A stretch of DNA of 64,000 nt from Rahnella woolbedingensis. GTDB taxonomy: Bacteria > Pseudomonadota > Gammaproteobacteria > Enterobacterales > Enterobacteriaceae. Below, one piece after another: positions 44,112-56,234 of the stretch. A program made the position numbers and the translations under genes. The notes below the pieces were generated by a model. It was given only the letters and a program-made list of their open reading frames with translations, had not been told where the DNA came from and made no database searches. The stretch spans positions 62,001 through 126,000 of the forward strand of contig NZ_RAHH01000004.1 of NCBI RefSeq assembly GCF_003602095.1. Direction: 5' to 3'. How positions within the stretch are numbered: position 1 is the stretch's first letter; every line of letters starts with the position of its first letter.

Positions 44112-44340
44112 TGTCCTCCAGCGGAATATCGCGGAAAATCACGCGAACCATCAGCCAGCTTAAAAGCACGAAAATCAGCGGAACCAGCAGGCACGCCATT
44201 TCAAACCAGTGCGGCAATCCGGTAATGCCCTGTTTATCATCAGGAATATAAGCGGCAAAACTCCATGCCAGCAGATAAGCAATCGTCAGCCCAAACGCCC
44301 AGCGGGCTTCACGGTTGGCTTGTAAGAAACGTTTATCCAT
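44098..44340 (-). CDS. yhdT: DUF997 membrane protein YhdT
   Basis: 80-residue inner-membrane protein with two hydrophobic helices (FGLTIAYLLAWSFAAYI and MACLLVPLIFVLLSWLMVRV) and charged ends. Conserved partner encoded immediately before panF and overlapping it; role in pantothenate uptake is not established. A terminator separates it from accC. Confidence 0.92.
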   Translation of the reverse strand: MDKRFLQANREARWAFGLTIAYLLAWSFAAYIPDDKQGITGLPHWFEMACLLVPLIFVLLSWLMVRVIFRDIPLEDSDED

Positions 44341-44356
44341 TTCCCCTCCCCATAAA

Positions 44357-44384
44357 TGAAAAAAAGGCCGGAATATCCGGCCTT
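44357..44384 (-). terminator. Terminator after accC
   Basis: AAGGCCGG/CCGGCCTT stem with a run of seven T on the minus strand, between accC and yhdT. Confidence 0.82.
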
Positions 44385-44414
44385 GATAAGAATGTACGCG
44401 ACGGTACGGTCTTA

Positions 44415-45764
44415 TTATTTTTCCTGCAAACCGAGTTTTTTCTCCAGATAGTGGATGTTGGTCCCACCATGCTGGAAGTTCTCGTCGTCCATAATACGCA
44501 TTTGCAGTTCAATGTTGGTTTTGATGCCGTCGATGATCAGTTCTGCCAGCGCATTTTTCATGCGGGCAATCGCCACTTCACGGGTTTCGCCGTAAGTGAT
44601 CAGCTTACCAATCATGGAATCGTAGTACGGAGGCACTGTGTAGCCTGCGTAAATGTGCGATTCCCAACGAACACCGAAGCCACCAGGAGCGTGGAAACGA
44701 GTGATTTTGCCCGGGCTTGGCAGGAAGGTGTTAGGGTCTTCCGCGTTAATACGGCATTCCACCGCATGGCCTTTGACTTTCACTTCGCTCTGTTTGATCG
44801 ACAGTGGCTGGCCGGACGCAATGCGCAGCTGCTCTTTGATCAAATCCACACCTGTGATCATCTCGGTAACCGGATGCTCAACCTGGATACGGGTGTTCAT
44901 TTCGATGAAGAAGAACTCGCCGTTTTCGTACAGGAACTCGAAAGTACCTGCGCCACGGTAGCCGATATCCACACAGGCTTTTGAACAACGTTCGCCGATG
45001 AAACGACGCAGTTCTTCAGTAATGCCTGGTGCCGGCGCTTCTTCCACGACTTTCTGGTGACGACGCTGCATGGAGCAGTCACGTTCTGCCAGATAAACCG
45101 CGTTGCCCTGACCATCAGCCAGTACCTGAATTTCCACGTGACGTGGGTTTTCCAGGTATTTTTCCATGTAAACCATGTCGTTGTTGAAAGCCGCTTTGGC
45201 TTCCGCACGGGTCATGTTGATGGACTGCTCGAGGTCTTTGTCGCTGCGTACAACGCGCATACCACGACCACCGCCGCCGCCAGAGGCTTTGATGATGACC
45301 GGATAGCCGATGCGTTTAGCGAAGCCACGGTTTTGATCCATGTCATCGCCCAGCGGGCCGTCTGAGCCAGGTACGCAAGGTACGCCAGCCGCTTTCATCG
45401 CGTGGATCGCAGAAACTTTGTCACCCATCAGGCGGATAGTTTCAGCTTTCGGGCCGATGAAGATAAAACCAGAACGCTCAACCTGCTCGGCAAAATCGGC
45501 ATTCTCGGACAGGAAACCATAGCCCGGGTGAATAGCCACCGCGCCAGTGATTTCTGCCGCAGCGATAATGGCAGGGATGTTCAGATAGCTTTTTACTGAA
45601 GGTGCAGGACCGATACAGACGGTTTCATCTGCCAGCAGCACGTGTTTCAGGTCACGGTCAGCGGTGGAGTGCACAGCAACGGTTTTGATGCCCATTTCTT
45701 TACAGGCACGCAAAATACGCAGGGCAATCTCGCCGCGGTTCGCGATAACAATTTTATCTACCAT
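44415..45764 (-). CDS. accC: Biotin carboxylase subunit of acetyl-CoA carboxylase
   Basis: 449-residue cytoplasmic enzyme that uses ATP and bicarbonate to carboxylate biotin on AccB, the first committed step of fatty-acid synthesis. ATP-grasp fold: [19 protein letters not shown] at the N-terminus, glycine-rich [14 protein letters not shown] near residue 159, [13 protein letters not shown], and [16 protein letters not shown]. It starts 11 bp after accB; the accBC operon is universal in this group. Product levels are usually tied to growth rate. Confidence 0.98.
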   Translation of the reverse strand: MVDKIVIANRGEIALRILRACKEMGIKTVAVHSTADRDLKHVLLADETVCIGPAPSVKSYLNIPAIIAAAEITGAVAIHPGYGFLSENADFAEQVERSGFIFIGPKAETIRLMGDKVSAIHAMKAAGVPCVPGSDGPLGDDMDQNRGFAKRIGYPVIIKASGGGGGRGMRVVRSDKDLEQSINMTRAEAKAAFNNDMVYMEKYLENPRHVEIQVLADGQGNAVYLAERDCSMQRRHQKVVEEAPAPGITEELRRFIGERCSKACVDIGYRGAGTFEFLYENGEFFFIEMNTRIQVEHPVTEMITGVDLIKEQLRIASGQPLSIKQSEVKVKGHAVECRINAEDPNTFLPSPGKITRFHAPGGFGVRWESHIYAGYTVPPYYDSMIGKLITYGETREVAIARMKNALAELIIDGIKTNIELQMRIMDDENFQHGGTNIHYLEKKLGLQEK

Positions 45765-45775
45765 GGTACGCCTCG

Positions 45776-46237
45776 TTATTCGATGACGACCAGCGGCTCG
45801 TCGAATTCAACCGGTTGGCCGCTTTCTACCAGAATTGCTTTAACAACGCCGGATTTGTCTGCTTCGATTTGGTTCATCATTTTCATCGCTTCAACGATAC
45901 ACAGGGTATCGCCGGCGTTCACTTTCTGACCCACTTCGATGAAGGCTTTAGCGTCCGGGCTTGGCGTACGGTAGAAAGTCCCTACCATCGGTGAGCGAAC
46001 GATATGGCCACTGATTGCAGCAGGCGCTGCTTCTGCTGGTGCAACTGGAGCAACCGCAGCAGCCAGACCTGGCTGTTGTTGAACAGGCATTGCATAAGCC
46101 TGTTGCATCATAGGATAAGCCTGCGCAGGTGCAGCACGGCTGATACGTACTGATTCTTCGCCTTCAGAAATTTCCAGTTCAGAAATGCCTGATTCTTCAA
46201 CCAGTTCGATCAGTTTTTTGATTTTACGAATATCCAT
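45776..46237 (-). CDS. accB: Biotin carboxyl carrier protein
   Basis: 153-residue acetyl-CoA carboxylase subunit. N-terminal region (1-35) for AccC contact, a flexible Pro/Ala/Gln linker (36-75), and the biotinyl domain with [15 protein letters not shown], whose Lys119 carries biotin. In E. coli the N-terminal part also regulates accBC expression. Preceded by aroQ and followed by accC on the same strand. Confidence 0.98.
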   Translation of the reverse strand: MDIRKIKKLIELVEESGISELEISEGEESVRISRAAPAQAYPMMQQAYAMPVQQQPGLAAAVAPVAPAEAAPAAISGHIVRSPMVGTFYRTPSPDAKAFIEVGQKVNAGDTLCIVEAMKMMNQIEADKSGVVKAILVESGQPVEFDEPLVVIE

Positions 46238-46269
46238 GGGTGTGATTCCGTACTCTTTTTGCGTAGAAA

Positions 46270-46722
46270 TTAGTGGATTTTTGACAAGCGGTTAACCGCT
46301 GCCTGTAATGCAAAGTGGTAGCCATCTGCGCCAAGTCCGCAAATAACGCCCACTGCGATGTCGGAAAGATAGGAATGATGCCGGAACGCTTCACGGGCAT
46401 GTACATTCGACAGATGGATCTCGATAAACGGAATCGACACCCCCAGTAATGCATCGCGCAGCGCCACGCTGGTATGGGTAAAGGCCGCGGGATTGATCAA
46501 AATAAAATCGACGTTTCCGCGTGCCTGATGAATGCGTTCAATCAGGACATGTTCTGCGTTGGATTGCAGATGGCTGAGTGCTACGTCAGCAGCAGCAGCC
46601 TGAACTTCCAAACCTTTAACAATATCGTTGAGCGTGGTGTGTCCGTACGTTTCAGGCTCACGGGTTCCTAGCAAATTCAGGTTAGGACCGTTTAGTAGCA
46701 AAATGTCAAACTTATGCGCCAT
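46270..46722 (-). CDS. aroQ: Type II 3-dehydroquinate dehydratase
   Basis: 150-residue cytoplasmic dodecameric enzyme of the shikimate pathway (3-dehydroquinate to 3-dehydroshikimate). Signature [16 protein letters not shown] at the N-terminus, [16 protein letters not shown] near residue 77 and [17 protein letters not shown] near 100. E. coli uses the unrelated type I AroD; type II ahead of accB is the arrangement seen in Yersinia, Serratia and relatives, which helps place the organism. Likely shares the accBC transcript. Confidence 0.96.
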   Translation of the reverse strand: MAHKFDILLLNGPNLNLLGTREPETYGHTTLNDIVKGLEVQAAAADVALSHLQSNAEHVLIERIHQARGNVDFILINPAAFTHTSVALRDALLGVSIPFIEIHLSNVHAREAFRHHSYLSDIAVGVICGLGADGYHFALQAAVNRLSKIH

Positions 46723-46963
46723 TGTGAGCCTATCTCCGGCAATTAGACAAAGATTGTAGAAAATACCCTGATGTCACCGATTTGTCACCTATTTCGCGGC
46801 AAATCGTCCCGTCTCTTCACCATGAGGTCGGGCATTATAATGATATCGTGGCAATTCGCAGCTAAATACTGGTCTTATCAGCGAAGATAATCAACCCTCG
46901 CCCGGTGAATGTGAGGGTGATTGCCGAAATTTTGAGGGGCAGAACACATAAAAGTTCCGCAGC

Positions 46964-47566
46964 TTATCGCAGCCACTGGCGGAATTTTTTATAGCGAAAT
47001 GCCAGCAGGATGACCGCCAGTAACGCGTAAATGACGGGTTGCGGGGATAATACTTTTACCGACCAAAGGTAGTGGATCGGTGCAAGAACCGCGATCAGAT
47101 AAATGAAGTTGTGCAACTTCTGCCATTTTGCCCCCATTTTACGCTGTGCCCACAGGGTAGAAGTACAGGCCAGTGCCAGCAGGAGAACCCAACAGATGAT
47201 GCCCAGCGTGAGATACGGGCGGGAAATCAGCTCACTGCCGAGCAGGCGGATGTTATTAATGCCCAGTTCAAGGAACGAATAACTCAGAAGATGCAGCGTT
47301 CCCCACGCAAAACACCACAAACCGAGCAAACGGCGGGTGCGGATCAGCAGCGGCTGTTTACCGTAACGCGCGACGGGCGTGACCAGAAGCGTGACCAGTA
47401 AAAATTTCAGAGTCATCCTACCGGTAAAATGCTGAATATCCTTGGCCGGATCGGCACTAAACCAGCCTTGATTAATCGAAAGAATAATCCAGAGAAAGGG
47501 CAAAATGGCGCAAAGATAGATGATCACCTTCAGCCAGGTAATATTTGCAGGGCTTAAACGACGCAT
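46964..47566 (-). CDS. msrQ: Haem-binding membrane subunit MsrQ
   Basis: 200-residue inner-membrane b-type haem protein passing electrons from the quinone pool or flavin reductase to MsrP. About six hydrophobic helices with His residues suitable for haem ([34 protein letters not shown]). Start ATG 47566 is set by similarity to the E. coli N-terminus; upstream frame overlaps msrP. Follows msrP by 19 bp in the same operon. Confidence 0.94.
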   Translation of the reverse strand: MRRLSPANITWLKVIIYLCAILPFLWIILSINQGWFSADPAKDIQHFTGRMTLKFLLVTLLVTPVARYGKQPLLIRTRRLLGLWCFAWGTLHLLSYSFLELGINNIRLLGSELISRPYLTLGIICWVLLLALACTSTLWAQRKMGAKWQKLHNFIYLIAVLAPIHYLWSVKVLSPQPVIYALLAVILLAFRYKKFRQWLR

Positions 47567-47585
47567 AACTGACACTTCCCCTTCC

Positions 47586-48587
47586 TTAATAGAACTTACG
47601 CAAGTCCATACCGTGATACATCGATGCGACCTGCTCGGCATAACCGTTGAACAGCAGGGTTGGCTGGCGCTGCACATCGAGCAATCCGCCCGAACCGATA
47701 AATCGCTCTGTCGCCTGCGACCAGCGCGGGTGATCAACATGCGGGTTCACGTTGGCGTAAAATCCGTATTCATTCGAGGCAATCTGATTCCAGGTCGTCG
47801 GCGGCTCATCTTTGGTGAATTTGATATTCACGATGGATTTAATCCCCTTAAAGCCATACTTCCACGGAATGGTCAGGCGGATAGGCGCCCCGTTCTGAGG
47901 CGGAAGGGCTTTGCCATAAACGCCGACCGTCATCATCGCCAGCGGGTTCATCGCTTCATCTATACGTAACCCTTCTACATAAGGGTAATTCAGCCCGCCG
48001 CCGATAAACCGGTCTTTCTGACCGGGCATATGTTCCGGGTCATATAAGGTCGTAAACGCGACATAACGCGCATTGCTGGTCGGTTCGGCGAGTTTGAGGA
48101 TTTCACTGAGCTGGAAGCCTACCCAGGGCACCACCATCGACCAGGCTTCAACGCAACGCATGCGGTAAATGCGCTGCTCGAGCGGGAAGCGCTTCATGAT
48201 GTCATCCATATCCAGCGTCATCGGCTTGCCGACCTCGCCATCAATGGTGATTTTCCACGGTGATGTGACCAGTTGCCCGGCATTGGCTGCCGGATCGGCT
48301 TTATCGAGCCCGAATTCATAGAAATTGTTATAGCCGGACACTTTGTCTTCCGGCGTCAGCGGCAGATCGTTCTGGTAGGCAGCAGGCTTGGTGAAGTCCA
48401 GCGGTTTACCCGCAGGCGCAGGCGGCCGGTCATGGCCTTTAAACCAGGAAAGCAGATCAGCCCGGGCATTTTGCGGGATGGCAAGCGCCGCCGCACTGAT
48501 CCCCAGCGCCTGCAGGACTTTGCGACGGTCATGGAAAATATCTTCGGGTGTGACATCGGCTTCAGTGAGTTTGCGGGGTTTGAACAT
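47586..48587 (-). CDS. msrP: Periplasmic methionine sulfoxide reductase MsrP (molybdenum)
   Basis: 333-residue molybdopterin enzyme that repairs oxidised methionines in periplasmic proteins. Tat signal with [19 protein letters not shown] and cleavage near NARA. The Mo-coordinating Cys is in [15 protein letters not shown] near residue 146. The body aligns without gaps of note to E. coli MsrP. ATG 48587 has CGGAG in front at good spacing and is preferred to 48602. In E. coli msrPQ is elsewhere on the chromosome; here it stands between aroQ and csrD. Confidence 0.96.
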   Translation of the reverse strand: MFKPRKLTEADVTPEDIFHDRRKVLQALGISAAALAIPQNARADLLSWFKGHDRPPAPAGKPLDFTKPAAYQNDLPLTPEDKVSGYNNFYEFGLDKADPAANAGQLVTSPWKITIDGEVGKPMTLDMDDIMKRFPLEQRIYRMRCVEAWSMVVPWVGFQLSEILKLAEPTSNARYVAFTTLYDPEHMPGQKDRFIGGGLNYPYVEGLRIDEAMNPLAMMTVGVYGKALPPQNGAPIRLTIPWKYGFKGIKSIVNIKFTKDEPPTTWNQIASNEYGFYANVNPHVDHPRWSQATERFIGSGGLLDVQRQPTLLFNGYAEQVASMYHGMDLRKFY

Positions 48588-48974
48588 AGCATTCTCCGGC
48601 ATTCTGTTTTATATGATTAATTTTTATGGTTATAGACAGAGCATGGCGTGAAACCGGGGGTTTTGCGAGATGTACTCTTCAAATACATGATTTAAAAAAA
48701 ACCGCCTTGGCTGATTTTGACCATTTCTATAAGAATTCTGAATTGATTGTTTTTTGAGTTGCTATGCTATCAATGTATGCAAAGGGCATTTTTCAGCCAG
48801 ATCGGGGAATGAAATCGTGCCTGATGCGAAAGAAATGACGAAACATTCGATTAATTCTGTTTCGTAAATTTCTCCAGCCCCCCCTTTGTTCTGTTTTATA
48901 GTAGCGGCGTTTTTACGCAGCAGGCTCAGTCAACGGGTTTGTGTTCATCTAACCGTAGCGAGTAAGGCACAGGG
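48588..48974. other. Divergent spacer between msrP and csrD
   Basis: No gene seen. AT-rich near 48690-48780; a TATAGT sequence near 48896 could be a csrD -10 but lacks a convincing -35. Confidence 0.4.
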
Positions 48975-50909
48975 ATGCGATTTACTACCAGACTATCGGC
49001 ACTGATTTCGATGTTAGTCGCGCTGGCAATGCTGTTGATGTTGCTGGGCGTCACTTTTAGTTTTCTCTATCTCAATAAACAAAGCACAAAGCAGCATCTT
49101 CAGGCGCTGGCAACAACGTATGATCAGGCGCTCCTGACCCATACTCCCGCAGAAGCCCAGCGCTGGTTACCGCAGGCGATGCGCATGCTTGATGTCACTG
49201 ATATTGAAGTCAAAATCAATAACACCACCATTTATGAATATCACGAAAGTCCCAATATGCACCGCTCCTGGGACAGCGTAATGCCTGAATATGACACGGC
49301 AATTTATCCGCTGATGCAGAACCATTCGATGTCTCTGCAAATGTCGTATATCGATCCCGTCAGCACTTATATCCGTTCCCTGCGCTCAACATTTGCTATT
49401 GGTCTCGCCATTCTGGCGATGCTCGGCATGCTGTTGCTCAGCTTCCGCTGGCTGCGCCAGGAAACCGACGGCGTGGAAAAACTGGAAGACCGCGCGGTGC
49501 GGATTTTACGCGGTGAACGCGAGGGACTGACCGGTGATGTCGGCGAATGGCCGCATTCTGCCAGCAGTGCTATTGATATGTTGCTGACCGACCTGAATGA
49601 GGCCCGCGAACAGCGCAGCCGGGTGGATACGCTGATCCGCGCGTATGCTCAGCAGGACGCACAAACCGGGCTGAGTAACCGCCTGTTTTTTGATAATCAG
49701 CTCGCCACGCAGCTGGAAGAAAAGGGCGCGCATGGCGTGGTGATGCTGTTGCGTTTGCCTGATTTCGATCTGATGCGCGAAACCCACGGTCAGGCGGTGG
49801 TTGATGAATTACGCTCGGCGATGGTGAATTTATTGTCGACGTTTGTCATGCGCCACGTTGATGCTTTGCTGGCGCGCTATTTCCACAGTGATTTTGCCGT
49901 ACTGCTGCCGCACCGCACCCTGAAAGAAGCAGAAGTCATGGCGGCTCAGCTGGTTAATGCGCTGGGCGTGTTGCCGACGTCTTCGCTGCTCGACCGCGAT
50001 GCGTTGATGTACATTGGCATCAGCGCGTACCGTTTCGGGCAAACGCCGGATCAGGTGATGGATATGGTCGAGCAGGCCACACGCCATGCGGCTTTCCAGG
50101 GCAGTAACAGCTGGTTTATCTACGATAAAAATGTGCCGGAAAAGGGCAGGGGCAGCGTTCGCTGGCGCACTTTGCTGGAAAATACCCTGGCGCGCGGCGG
50201 GCCACGTTTATACCAGAAACCTTCTTTCTCTAAAGAGGGTAAACTTGATCATCGGGAAGTCCAGCGCCGTGTCTTTGACGGAGAACAGGAGCTGTTGGCT
50301 GCTGAATTTATTCCTCTGGTGGTACAGTTTGGCCTGTCACAAAGCTTTGATCGGGTGATGTTAAGTCAGATTATTCCGTTACTTAACCGCTGGCCGGATG
50401 AAACGTTGGCATTTCACATGACGGTTGATTCATTATTGCAGCGCTCATTTGTTCGCTGGCTGCGAGATACGCTGCTTCAGTGCGAAAGAACACAACGAAA
50501 TCGAATTTTGATTGAACTTGCAGAGGCAGATCTCTGTCAACATACCGACCGACTGCGTCCGGCGATCAGATTATTGCAAGGTTTAGGCTGTCGTCTGGCT
50601 GTTACGCAGGCGGGTTTGTCGGTCGTCAGTACCTCTTATCTGAAAACTTTCCCGGTGGAAAGAGTCAAGCTTCACCCGGGGTTAGTGCGTGATATTGATA
50701 AAAGGGTTGAAAATCAGCTTTTTGTACAAAGTTTGATCAGCGCGTGTGAAGGAACTCAGGCCTTGGTTTTTGCCAGCGGAGTGAGGACAAAAGAGGAGTG
50801 GGCAGTCCTGTTGAAAAGCGGGATCCACGGCGGTCAGGGCGATTTATTTGCGGTGCCGGAGCCTGTTGAACCGGTCGGTAAAAAATATTCACATAACCGC
50901 GATGTTTAA
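48975..50909 (+). CDS. csrD: RNase E specificity factor CsrD
   Basis: 644-residue inner-membrane regulator that promotes RNase E decay of the small RNAs CsrB/CsrC and so tunes the CsrA carbon-storage switch. Two N-terminal helices (residues 8-35 and about 135-155) enclose a periplasmic loop. The GGDEF-like domain has HSDF at 304-307, and the EAL-like domain has ELAEADL where EAL would be. Both are degenerate, as in E. coli CsrD, which neither makes nor breaks c-di-GMP. Located directly before mreB as in E. coli, though acuI is missing. Confidence 0.94.
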   Translation: MRFTTRLSALISMLVALAMLLMLLGVTFSFLYLNKQSTKQHLQALATTYDQALLTHTPAEAQRWLPQAMRMLDVTDIEVKINNTTIYEYHESPNMHRSWDSVMPEYDTAIYPLMQNHSMSLQMSYIDPVSTYIRSLRSTFAIGLAILAMLGMLLLSFRWLRQETDGVEKLEDRAVRILRGEREGLTGDVGEWPHSASSAIDMLLTDLNEAREQRSRVDTLIRAYAQQDAQTGLSNRLFFDNQLATQLEEKGAHGVVMLLRLPDFDLMRETHGQAVVDELRSAMVNLLSTFVMRHVDALLARYFHSDFAVLLPHRTLKEAEVMAAQLVNALGVLPTSSLLDRDALMYIGISAYRFGQTPDQVMDMVEQATRHAAFQGSNSWFIYDKNVPEKGRGSVRWRTLLENTLARGGPRLYQKPSFSKEGKLDHREVQRRVFDGEQELLAAEFIPLVVQFGLSQSFDRVMLSQIIPLLNRWPDETLAFHMTVDSLLQRSFVRWLRDTLLQCERTQRNRILIELAEADLCQHTDRLRPAIRLLQGLGCRLAVTQAGLSVVSTSYLKTFPVERVKLHPGLVRDIDKRVENQLFVQSLISACEGTQALVFASGVRTKEEWAVLLKSGIHGGQGDLFAVPEPVEPVGKKYSHNRDV

Positions 50910-52308
<1,399 letters not shown>

Positions 52309-52583
52309 TCTGAGCGAAGACTTATGGTTTTGGGCAGGGCTTGCGGTAAGCAGGTCTTGCCGTAGTTAACAAAATCAGTCTGCCCGGAAAGGTGGTTGTC
52401 CGTCAGGTAAAACCTGCAACGTGAAGTGTGCAGTGTTCAATGTGGATCCGTGCAAACACTGGCCGAGCGATAAACGCTTTGCCGGTGTTTTGTCTATCCC
52501 ATGAGATTGCCGCCTTTTCTGTCAGGGGAAGTCTTTACTTCGACTGGCTGAAACCTTCTGTTGCCGAGGAACTCGCATATTTT

Positions 52584-53591
52584 ATGAAGCCAATTTTTAG
52601 CAGGGGACCTTCCCTGCAACTGCGACTTTTTTTGGCTATTCTCACGGCCATTGTCTTGATTGTTGCCGACAGTAAAATAGGTACGTTTGTTAAAATTCGC
52701 ACCTATATGGATACTGCCGTCAGTCCCTTCTATTTTTTGTCCAATGCCCCGCGTGAATTCTTAGATCAGGTCTCTTCTACATTTGCCACTCGTGGTCAGA
52801 TGGAGCTCGAAAACCGCGCTCTGCGTCAGGAACTGTTGCTGAAAAACAGCGATCTGATGATGCTCGGCCAATACAAACAAGAAAACGCCCGTCTGCGCGA
52901 ACTGCTGGGATCACCGTTGCGTCAGGACGAGCACAAAATGGTGACGCAGGTTCTGTCTACCAGTAATGATCCCTACAGTGATCAGGTGGTGATCGACAAA
53001 GGCAGCAACAGCGGTGTGTATATTGGTCAGCCCGTCATCAGCGACAAAGGTGTTGTCGGTCAGGTTGTTGCCGTTGCCGCACTGACCAGCCGCGTATTGC
53101 TGATTTGTGATGCTTCACACGCATTACCGATTCAGGTGCTGCGTAACGACATCCGCGTGATTGCAGCCGGTAGCGGCTGTGCGGATGACCTGCAACTTGA
53201 GCATCTGCCAAGCAATACCGACATTCGTGTCGGCGATGTGCTGGTTACATCCGGTCTTGGCGGCCGTTTCCCTGAAGGGTATCCGGTAGGTGTGGTGTCT
53301 TCTGTCAAAGTGGATAACCAGCGTGCTTATACCGTGATTCAGGCGCGTCCGACCGCCGGTCTGCAACGTCTGCGTTATTTGCTGCTGTTGTGGGGTTCTG
53401 ACCGTAATGGCGAGCACCCGCTGCCGCCGGATGAAGTTCATCGCGTTGCTAATGAGCGTCTGATGCAGATGATGCCGCAAGTCCTGCCACCTCCGGGTGA
53501 TATGGGCCCTCCGGCACCGGTTCCGCCACCGGCTACCGGCACGGTGACCGCACCTGTCAGCACACCTGCTGTGCAGGGAGCGACACGATGA
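52584..53591 (+). CDS. mreC: Rod-shape protein MreC
   Basis: 335-residue bitopic inner-membrane protein of the elongasome. One membrane helix (about 15-35, [19 protein letters not shown]), then a periplasmic coiled coil (about 70-110) and two beta-barrel subdomains, ending in a Pro-rich tail of about 40 residues. Start ATG 52584 is the family start ([15 protein letters not shown]); the frame reaching back to 52428 lies in the leader. Stop overlaps mreD by ATGA. Confidence 0.96.
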   Translation: MKPIFSRGPSLQLRLFLAILTAIVLIVADSKIGTFVKIRTYMDTAVSPFYFLSNAPREFLDQVSSTFATRGQMELENRALRQELLLKNSDLMMLGQYKQENARLRELLGSPLRQDEHKMVTQVLSTSNDPYSDQVVIDKGSNSGVYIGQPVISDKGVVGQVVAVAALTSRVLLICDASHALPIQVLRNDIRVIAAGSGCADDLQLEHLPSNTDIRVGDVLVTSGLGGRFPEGYPVGVVSSVKVDNQRAYTVIQARPTAGLQRLRYLLLLWGSDRNGEHPLPPDEVHRVANERLMQMMPQVLPPPGDMGPPAPVPPPATGTVTAPVSTPAVQGATR

Positions 53592-54076
53592 ACAGTTACC
53601 GGAGCCACGGGCGTTGGATTATTTGGCTATCCTTCTTAATAGCCATGCTGCTGCAGGTAATGCCGTGGCCGGAACAGATTTACATGTTCAGGCCGTCATG
53701 GCTGATGCTGATCCTGATTTACTGGGTGATGGCATTACCGCATCGCGTCAACGTGGGTACCGGTTTTATTGTCGGTTTCATCATGGACTTAATCCTGGGA
53801 TCGACGCTGGGTATCAGGGCGCTGGCATTTGCCATCGCCGCCTATCTGGTTGCGTTCAAATTCCAGTTATTCCGCAATCTGGCGCTCTGGCAACAGGCGC
53901 TGATTGTGATGGTGCTTTCACTGGCCGTGGACGTGATGGTGTTCTGGGGTGAATTCCTGGTCGTCAACGTTTCGTTCCGGCCTGAAGTTTTCTGGAGTAG
54001 TGTGGTTGACGGTATTCTGTGGCCATGGCTGTTCCTGCTGATGCGTAAAATTCGTCGTCAGTTTGCCGTGCAATGA
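53588..54076 (+). CDS. mreD: Rod-shape protein MreD
   Basis: 162-residue polytopic inner-membrane protein (five or six helices) of the elongasome. Starts [16 protein letters not shown] and contains [24 protein letters not shown] overlap with mreC indicates translational coupling. Followed by maf with a 7-bp gap. Confidence 0.95.
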   Translation: MNSYRSHGRWIIWLSFLIAMLLQVMPWPEQIYMFRPSWLMLILIYWVMALPHRVNVGTGFIVGFIMDLILGSTLGIRALAFAIAAYLVAFKFQLFRNLALWQQALIVMVLSLAVDVMVFWGEFLVVNVSFRPEVFWSSVVDGILWPWLFLLMRKIRRQFAVQ

Positions 54077-54083
54077 GGGTGTT

Positions 54084-54677
54084 ATGACCGCACTTTATCT
54101 GGCCTCCGGGTCGCCGCGCCGCCGTGAATTACTCACTTTGCTGGAACTGCCTTTCGAGCGCCTGTCTACGGACGTGGCAGAAGAACGTCAGCCCGGTGAA
54201 GCGCCGCAAGATTATGTTTTGCGGTTGGCAAAAGATAAAGCGCAGGCCGGTGTCGCCGTCGCGGCAGAGGATTTGCCGGTGCTGGGCGCAGATACCATTG
54301 TGGTACTTGACGGTAAAGTGTTGGAAAAGCCACGTGACGAAGCGCAAGCCGCTGTTATGCTTACAGCATTGTCTGGCAGACAGCATCAGGTGATGACCGC
54401 GATTGCGTTTGCCGACCGGCGGGATTGCCTCAATACGTTGGTTGTGACCGATGTCACCTTCCGTTCACTATCCTCCGACGACATTGCACACTATATTCTG
54501 AGCGGTGAGCCCATGGATAAAGCGGGCGCTTATGGTATTCAGGGAAAGGGCGGTTGTTTCGTCCGTGAAATTCGCGGCAGTTACTATGCAGTTGTGGGGC
54601 TTCCTCTGGTGGAAACTCAGGAACTGCTAAATGAATTTTCTGCCTTACGCGAGCTTAGGAGAAAACATGACAGCTGA
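54084..54677 (+). CDS. yhdE: Maf-type nucleotide pyrophosphatase YhdE
   Basis: 197-residue cytoplasmic house-cleaning enzyme hydrolysing non-canonical or pyrimidine nucleoside triphosphates (dTTP, UTP) to monophosphates. Signature [12 protein letters not shown] at the N-terminus, [12 protein letters not shown] in the middle and [13 protein letters not shown] near 150. ATG 54084 follows GAGGG; the 54063 frame is the mreD tail. Its end overlaps the rng start by 11 bp. Confidence 0.95.
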   Translation: MTALYLASGSPRRRELLTLLELPFERLSTDVAEERQPGEAPQDYVLRLAKDKAQAGVAVAAEDLPVLGADTIVVLDGKVLEKPRDEAQAAVMLTALSGRQHQVMTAIAFADRRDCLNTLVVTDVTFRSLSSDDIAHYILSGEPMDKAGAYGIQGKGGCFVREIRGSYYAVVGLPLVETQELLNEFSALRELRRKHDS

Positions 54678-56136
54678 ATTACTGGTCAATGTCACCCCGT
54701 CTGAAACCCGCGTGGCCTACATTGACGGTGGCATTCTGCAGGAAATCCATATTGAGCGTGAGACTAAACGCGGGATTGCCGGCAACATTTATAAAGGACG
54801 TATCAGCCGTGTTCTGCCGGGTATGCAGGCAGCATTTGTCGATATCGGCCTTGAAAAAGCAGCATTTTTGCATGCTTCAGACATCATGCCCCACACCGAA
54901 TGTGTCGCGCGTGATGAGCAGAAAAATTTCCATGTCCGTGATATCGCAGAGCTGGTGCATCAGGGTCAGGATCTGATGGTGCAGGTGGTGAAAGATCCGC
55001 TGGGTACCAAAGGCGCGCGCCTGACGACCGATATTACCTTGCCTTCCCGCTATCTGGTGTTCATGCCCGGAGCTTCGCACGTTGGCGTTTCGCAGCGTAT
55101 TGAAAGTGAAGCGGAACGTGATCGTCTCAAGCGCATCGTCTCCGAGTATTGTGACGAGCACGGTGGTTACATTATCCGAACCGCCGCCGAAGGCGTGGGC
55201 GAAGAAGAACTCAAGCAGGATGCTGCTTACCTGAAACGCTTGTGGACCAAGGTGATGGAGCGCAAGCGTCGCAACAAAACCAAGTGCAAGTTATATGGCG
55301 AGCTGGCGCTGGCGCATCGTGTTTTACGTGATTTTGCCGGCGAAGCGCTGGACAGGATCCGCGTTGATTCCCGTCTGACATACGAATTGCTGGTGGAATT
55401 CACCGGCGAATACATGCCTGAAATGACCAGCAAGCTGGAACATTACAGCGGCAAGCAGCCTATTTTCGATTTGTTCGATGTGGAGAATGAAATCCAGCGT
55501 GCGCTTGAGCGCAAAGTGGAACTCAAATCCGGCGGCTACCTGATTATCGATCAGACCGAAGCGATGACCACGGTGGATATCAACACCGGTGCATTTGTCG
55601 GCCATCGTAATCTTGAAGACACCATTTTCAACACCAATACCGAAGCGACGCAGGCCATTGCCCGTCAGCTGCGCCTGCGGAATCTCGGCGGCATTATCAT
55701 CATCGACTTTATTGATATGTCGAATGAAGATCACCGCCGCCGCGTATTGCACAGTCTCGAGCAGGCATTGTCGAAAGACCGTGTGAAAACCGGTGTTCAC
55801 GGTTTCTCAGCGCTCGGACTGGTGGAAATGACCCGTAAACGCACGCGTGAAAGCGTCGAGCATGTACTGTGCAGCGATTGCCCGACCTGTCATGCGCGCG
55901 GCACGGTGAAAACCGTTGAAACCGTCTGCTATGAAATTCTGCGTGAAATCGTGCGTGTGCATCATGCCTACGATTCCGACCGTTTCCTGGTTTACGCGTC
56001 GGCTTCCGTGGGTGAAGCCCTCAAGGGAGAAGAATCCCATGCACTGGCCGAAGTTGAAATCTTCGTCGGCAAGCAGGTAAAAGTGCAAATTGAGCCGCTC
56101 TACAGTCAGGAACAGTTCGACGTCGTTATGATGTGA
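54667..56136 (+). CDS. rng: Ribonuclease G
   Basis: 489-residue endoribonuclease that matures the 5' end of 16S rRNA and cuts some mRNAs. S1-like RNA-binding segment near residues 38-130, catalytic metal site around [10 protein letters not shown] and IIIIDFIDM, and zinc-link [11 protein letters not shown] near 407. The start [19 protein letters not shown] at 54667 is the family start. Lacks the long C-terminal scaffold of RNase E, as expected. Overlaps maf and may be co-transcribed. Confidence 0.96.
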   Translation: MTAELLVNVTPSETRVAYIDGGILQEIHIERETKRGIAGNIYKGRISRVLPGMQAAFVDIGLEKAAFLHASDIMPHTECVARDEQKNFHVRDIAELVHQGQDLMVQVVKDPLGTKGARLTTDITLPSRYLVFMPGASHVGVSQRIESEAERDRLKRIVSEYCDEHGGYIIRTAAEGVGEEELKQDAAYLKRLWTKVMERKRRNKTKCKLYGELALAHRVLRDFAGEALDRIRVDSRLTYELLVEFTGEYMPEMTSKLEHYSGKQPIFDLFDVENEIQRALERKVELKSGGYLIIDQTEAMTTVDINTGAFVGHRNLEDTIFNTNTEATQAIARQLRLRNLGGIIIIDFIDMSNEDHRRRVLHSLEQALSKDRVKTGVHGFSALGLVEMTRKRTRESVEHVLCSDCPTCHARGTVKTVETVCYEILREIVRVHHAYDSDRFLVYASASVGEALKGEESHALAEVEIFVGKQVKVQIEPLYSQEQFDVVMM

Positions 56137-56234
56137 TCTGCGGATGACTGGCTTGAAGCATCTGATTGTTCAGGGTTTCCATTGCCGTCTGTGCGGGTGA
56201 AAACCAGCATGGAATGGAAAACAAGGAGAGAGGT

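Noticed and set aside
52309-52583. Possible N-terminal extension of MreC to 52428
   Set aside because: Extra residues do not match MreC and the known start MKPIF is at 52584.
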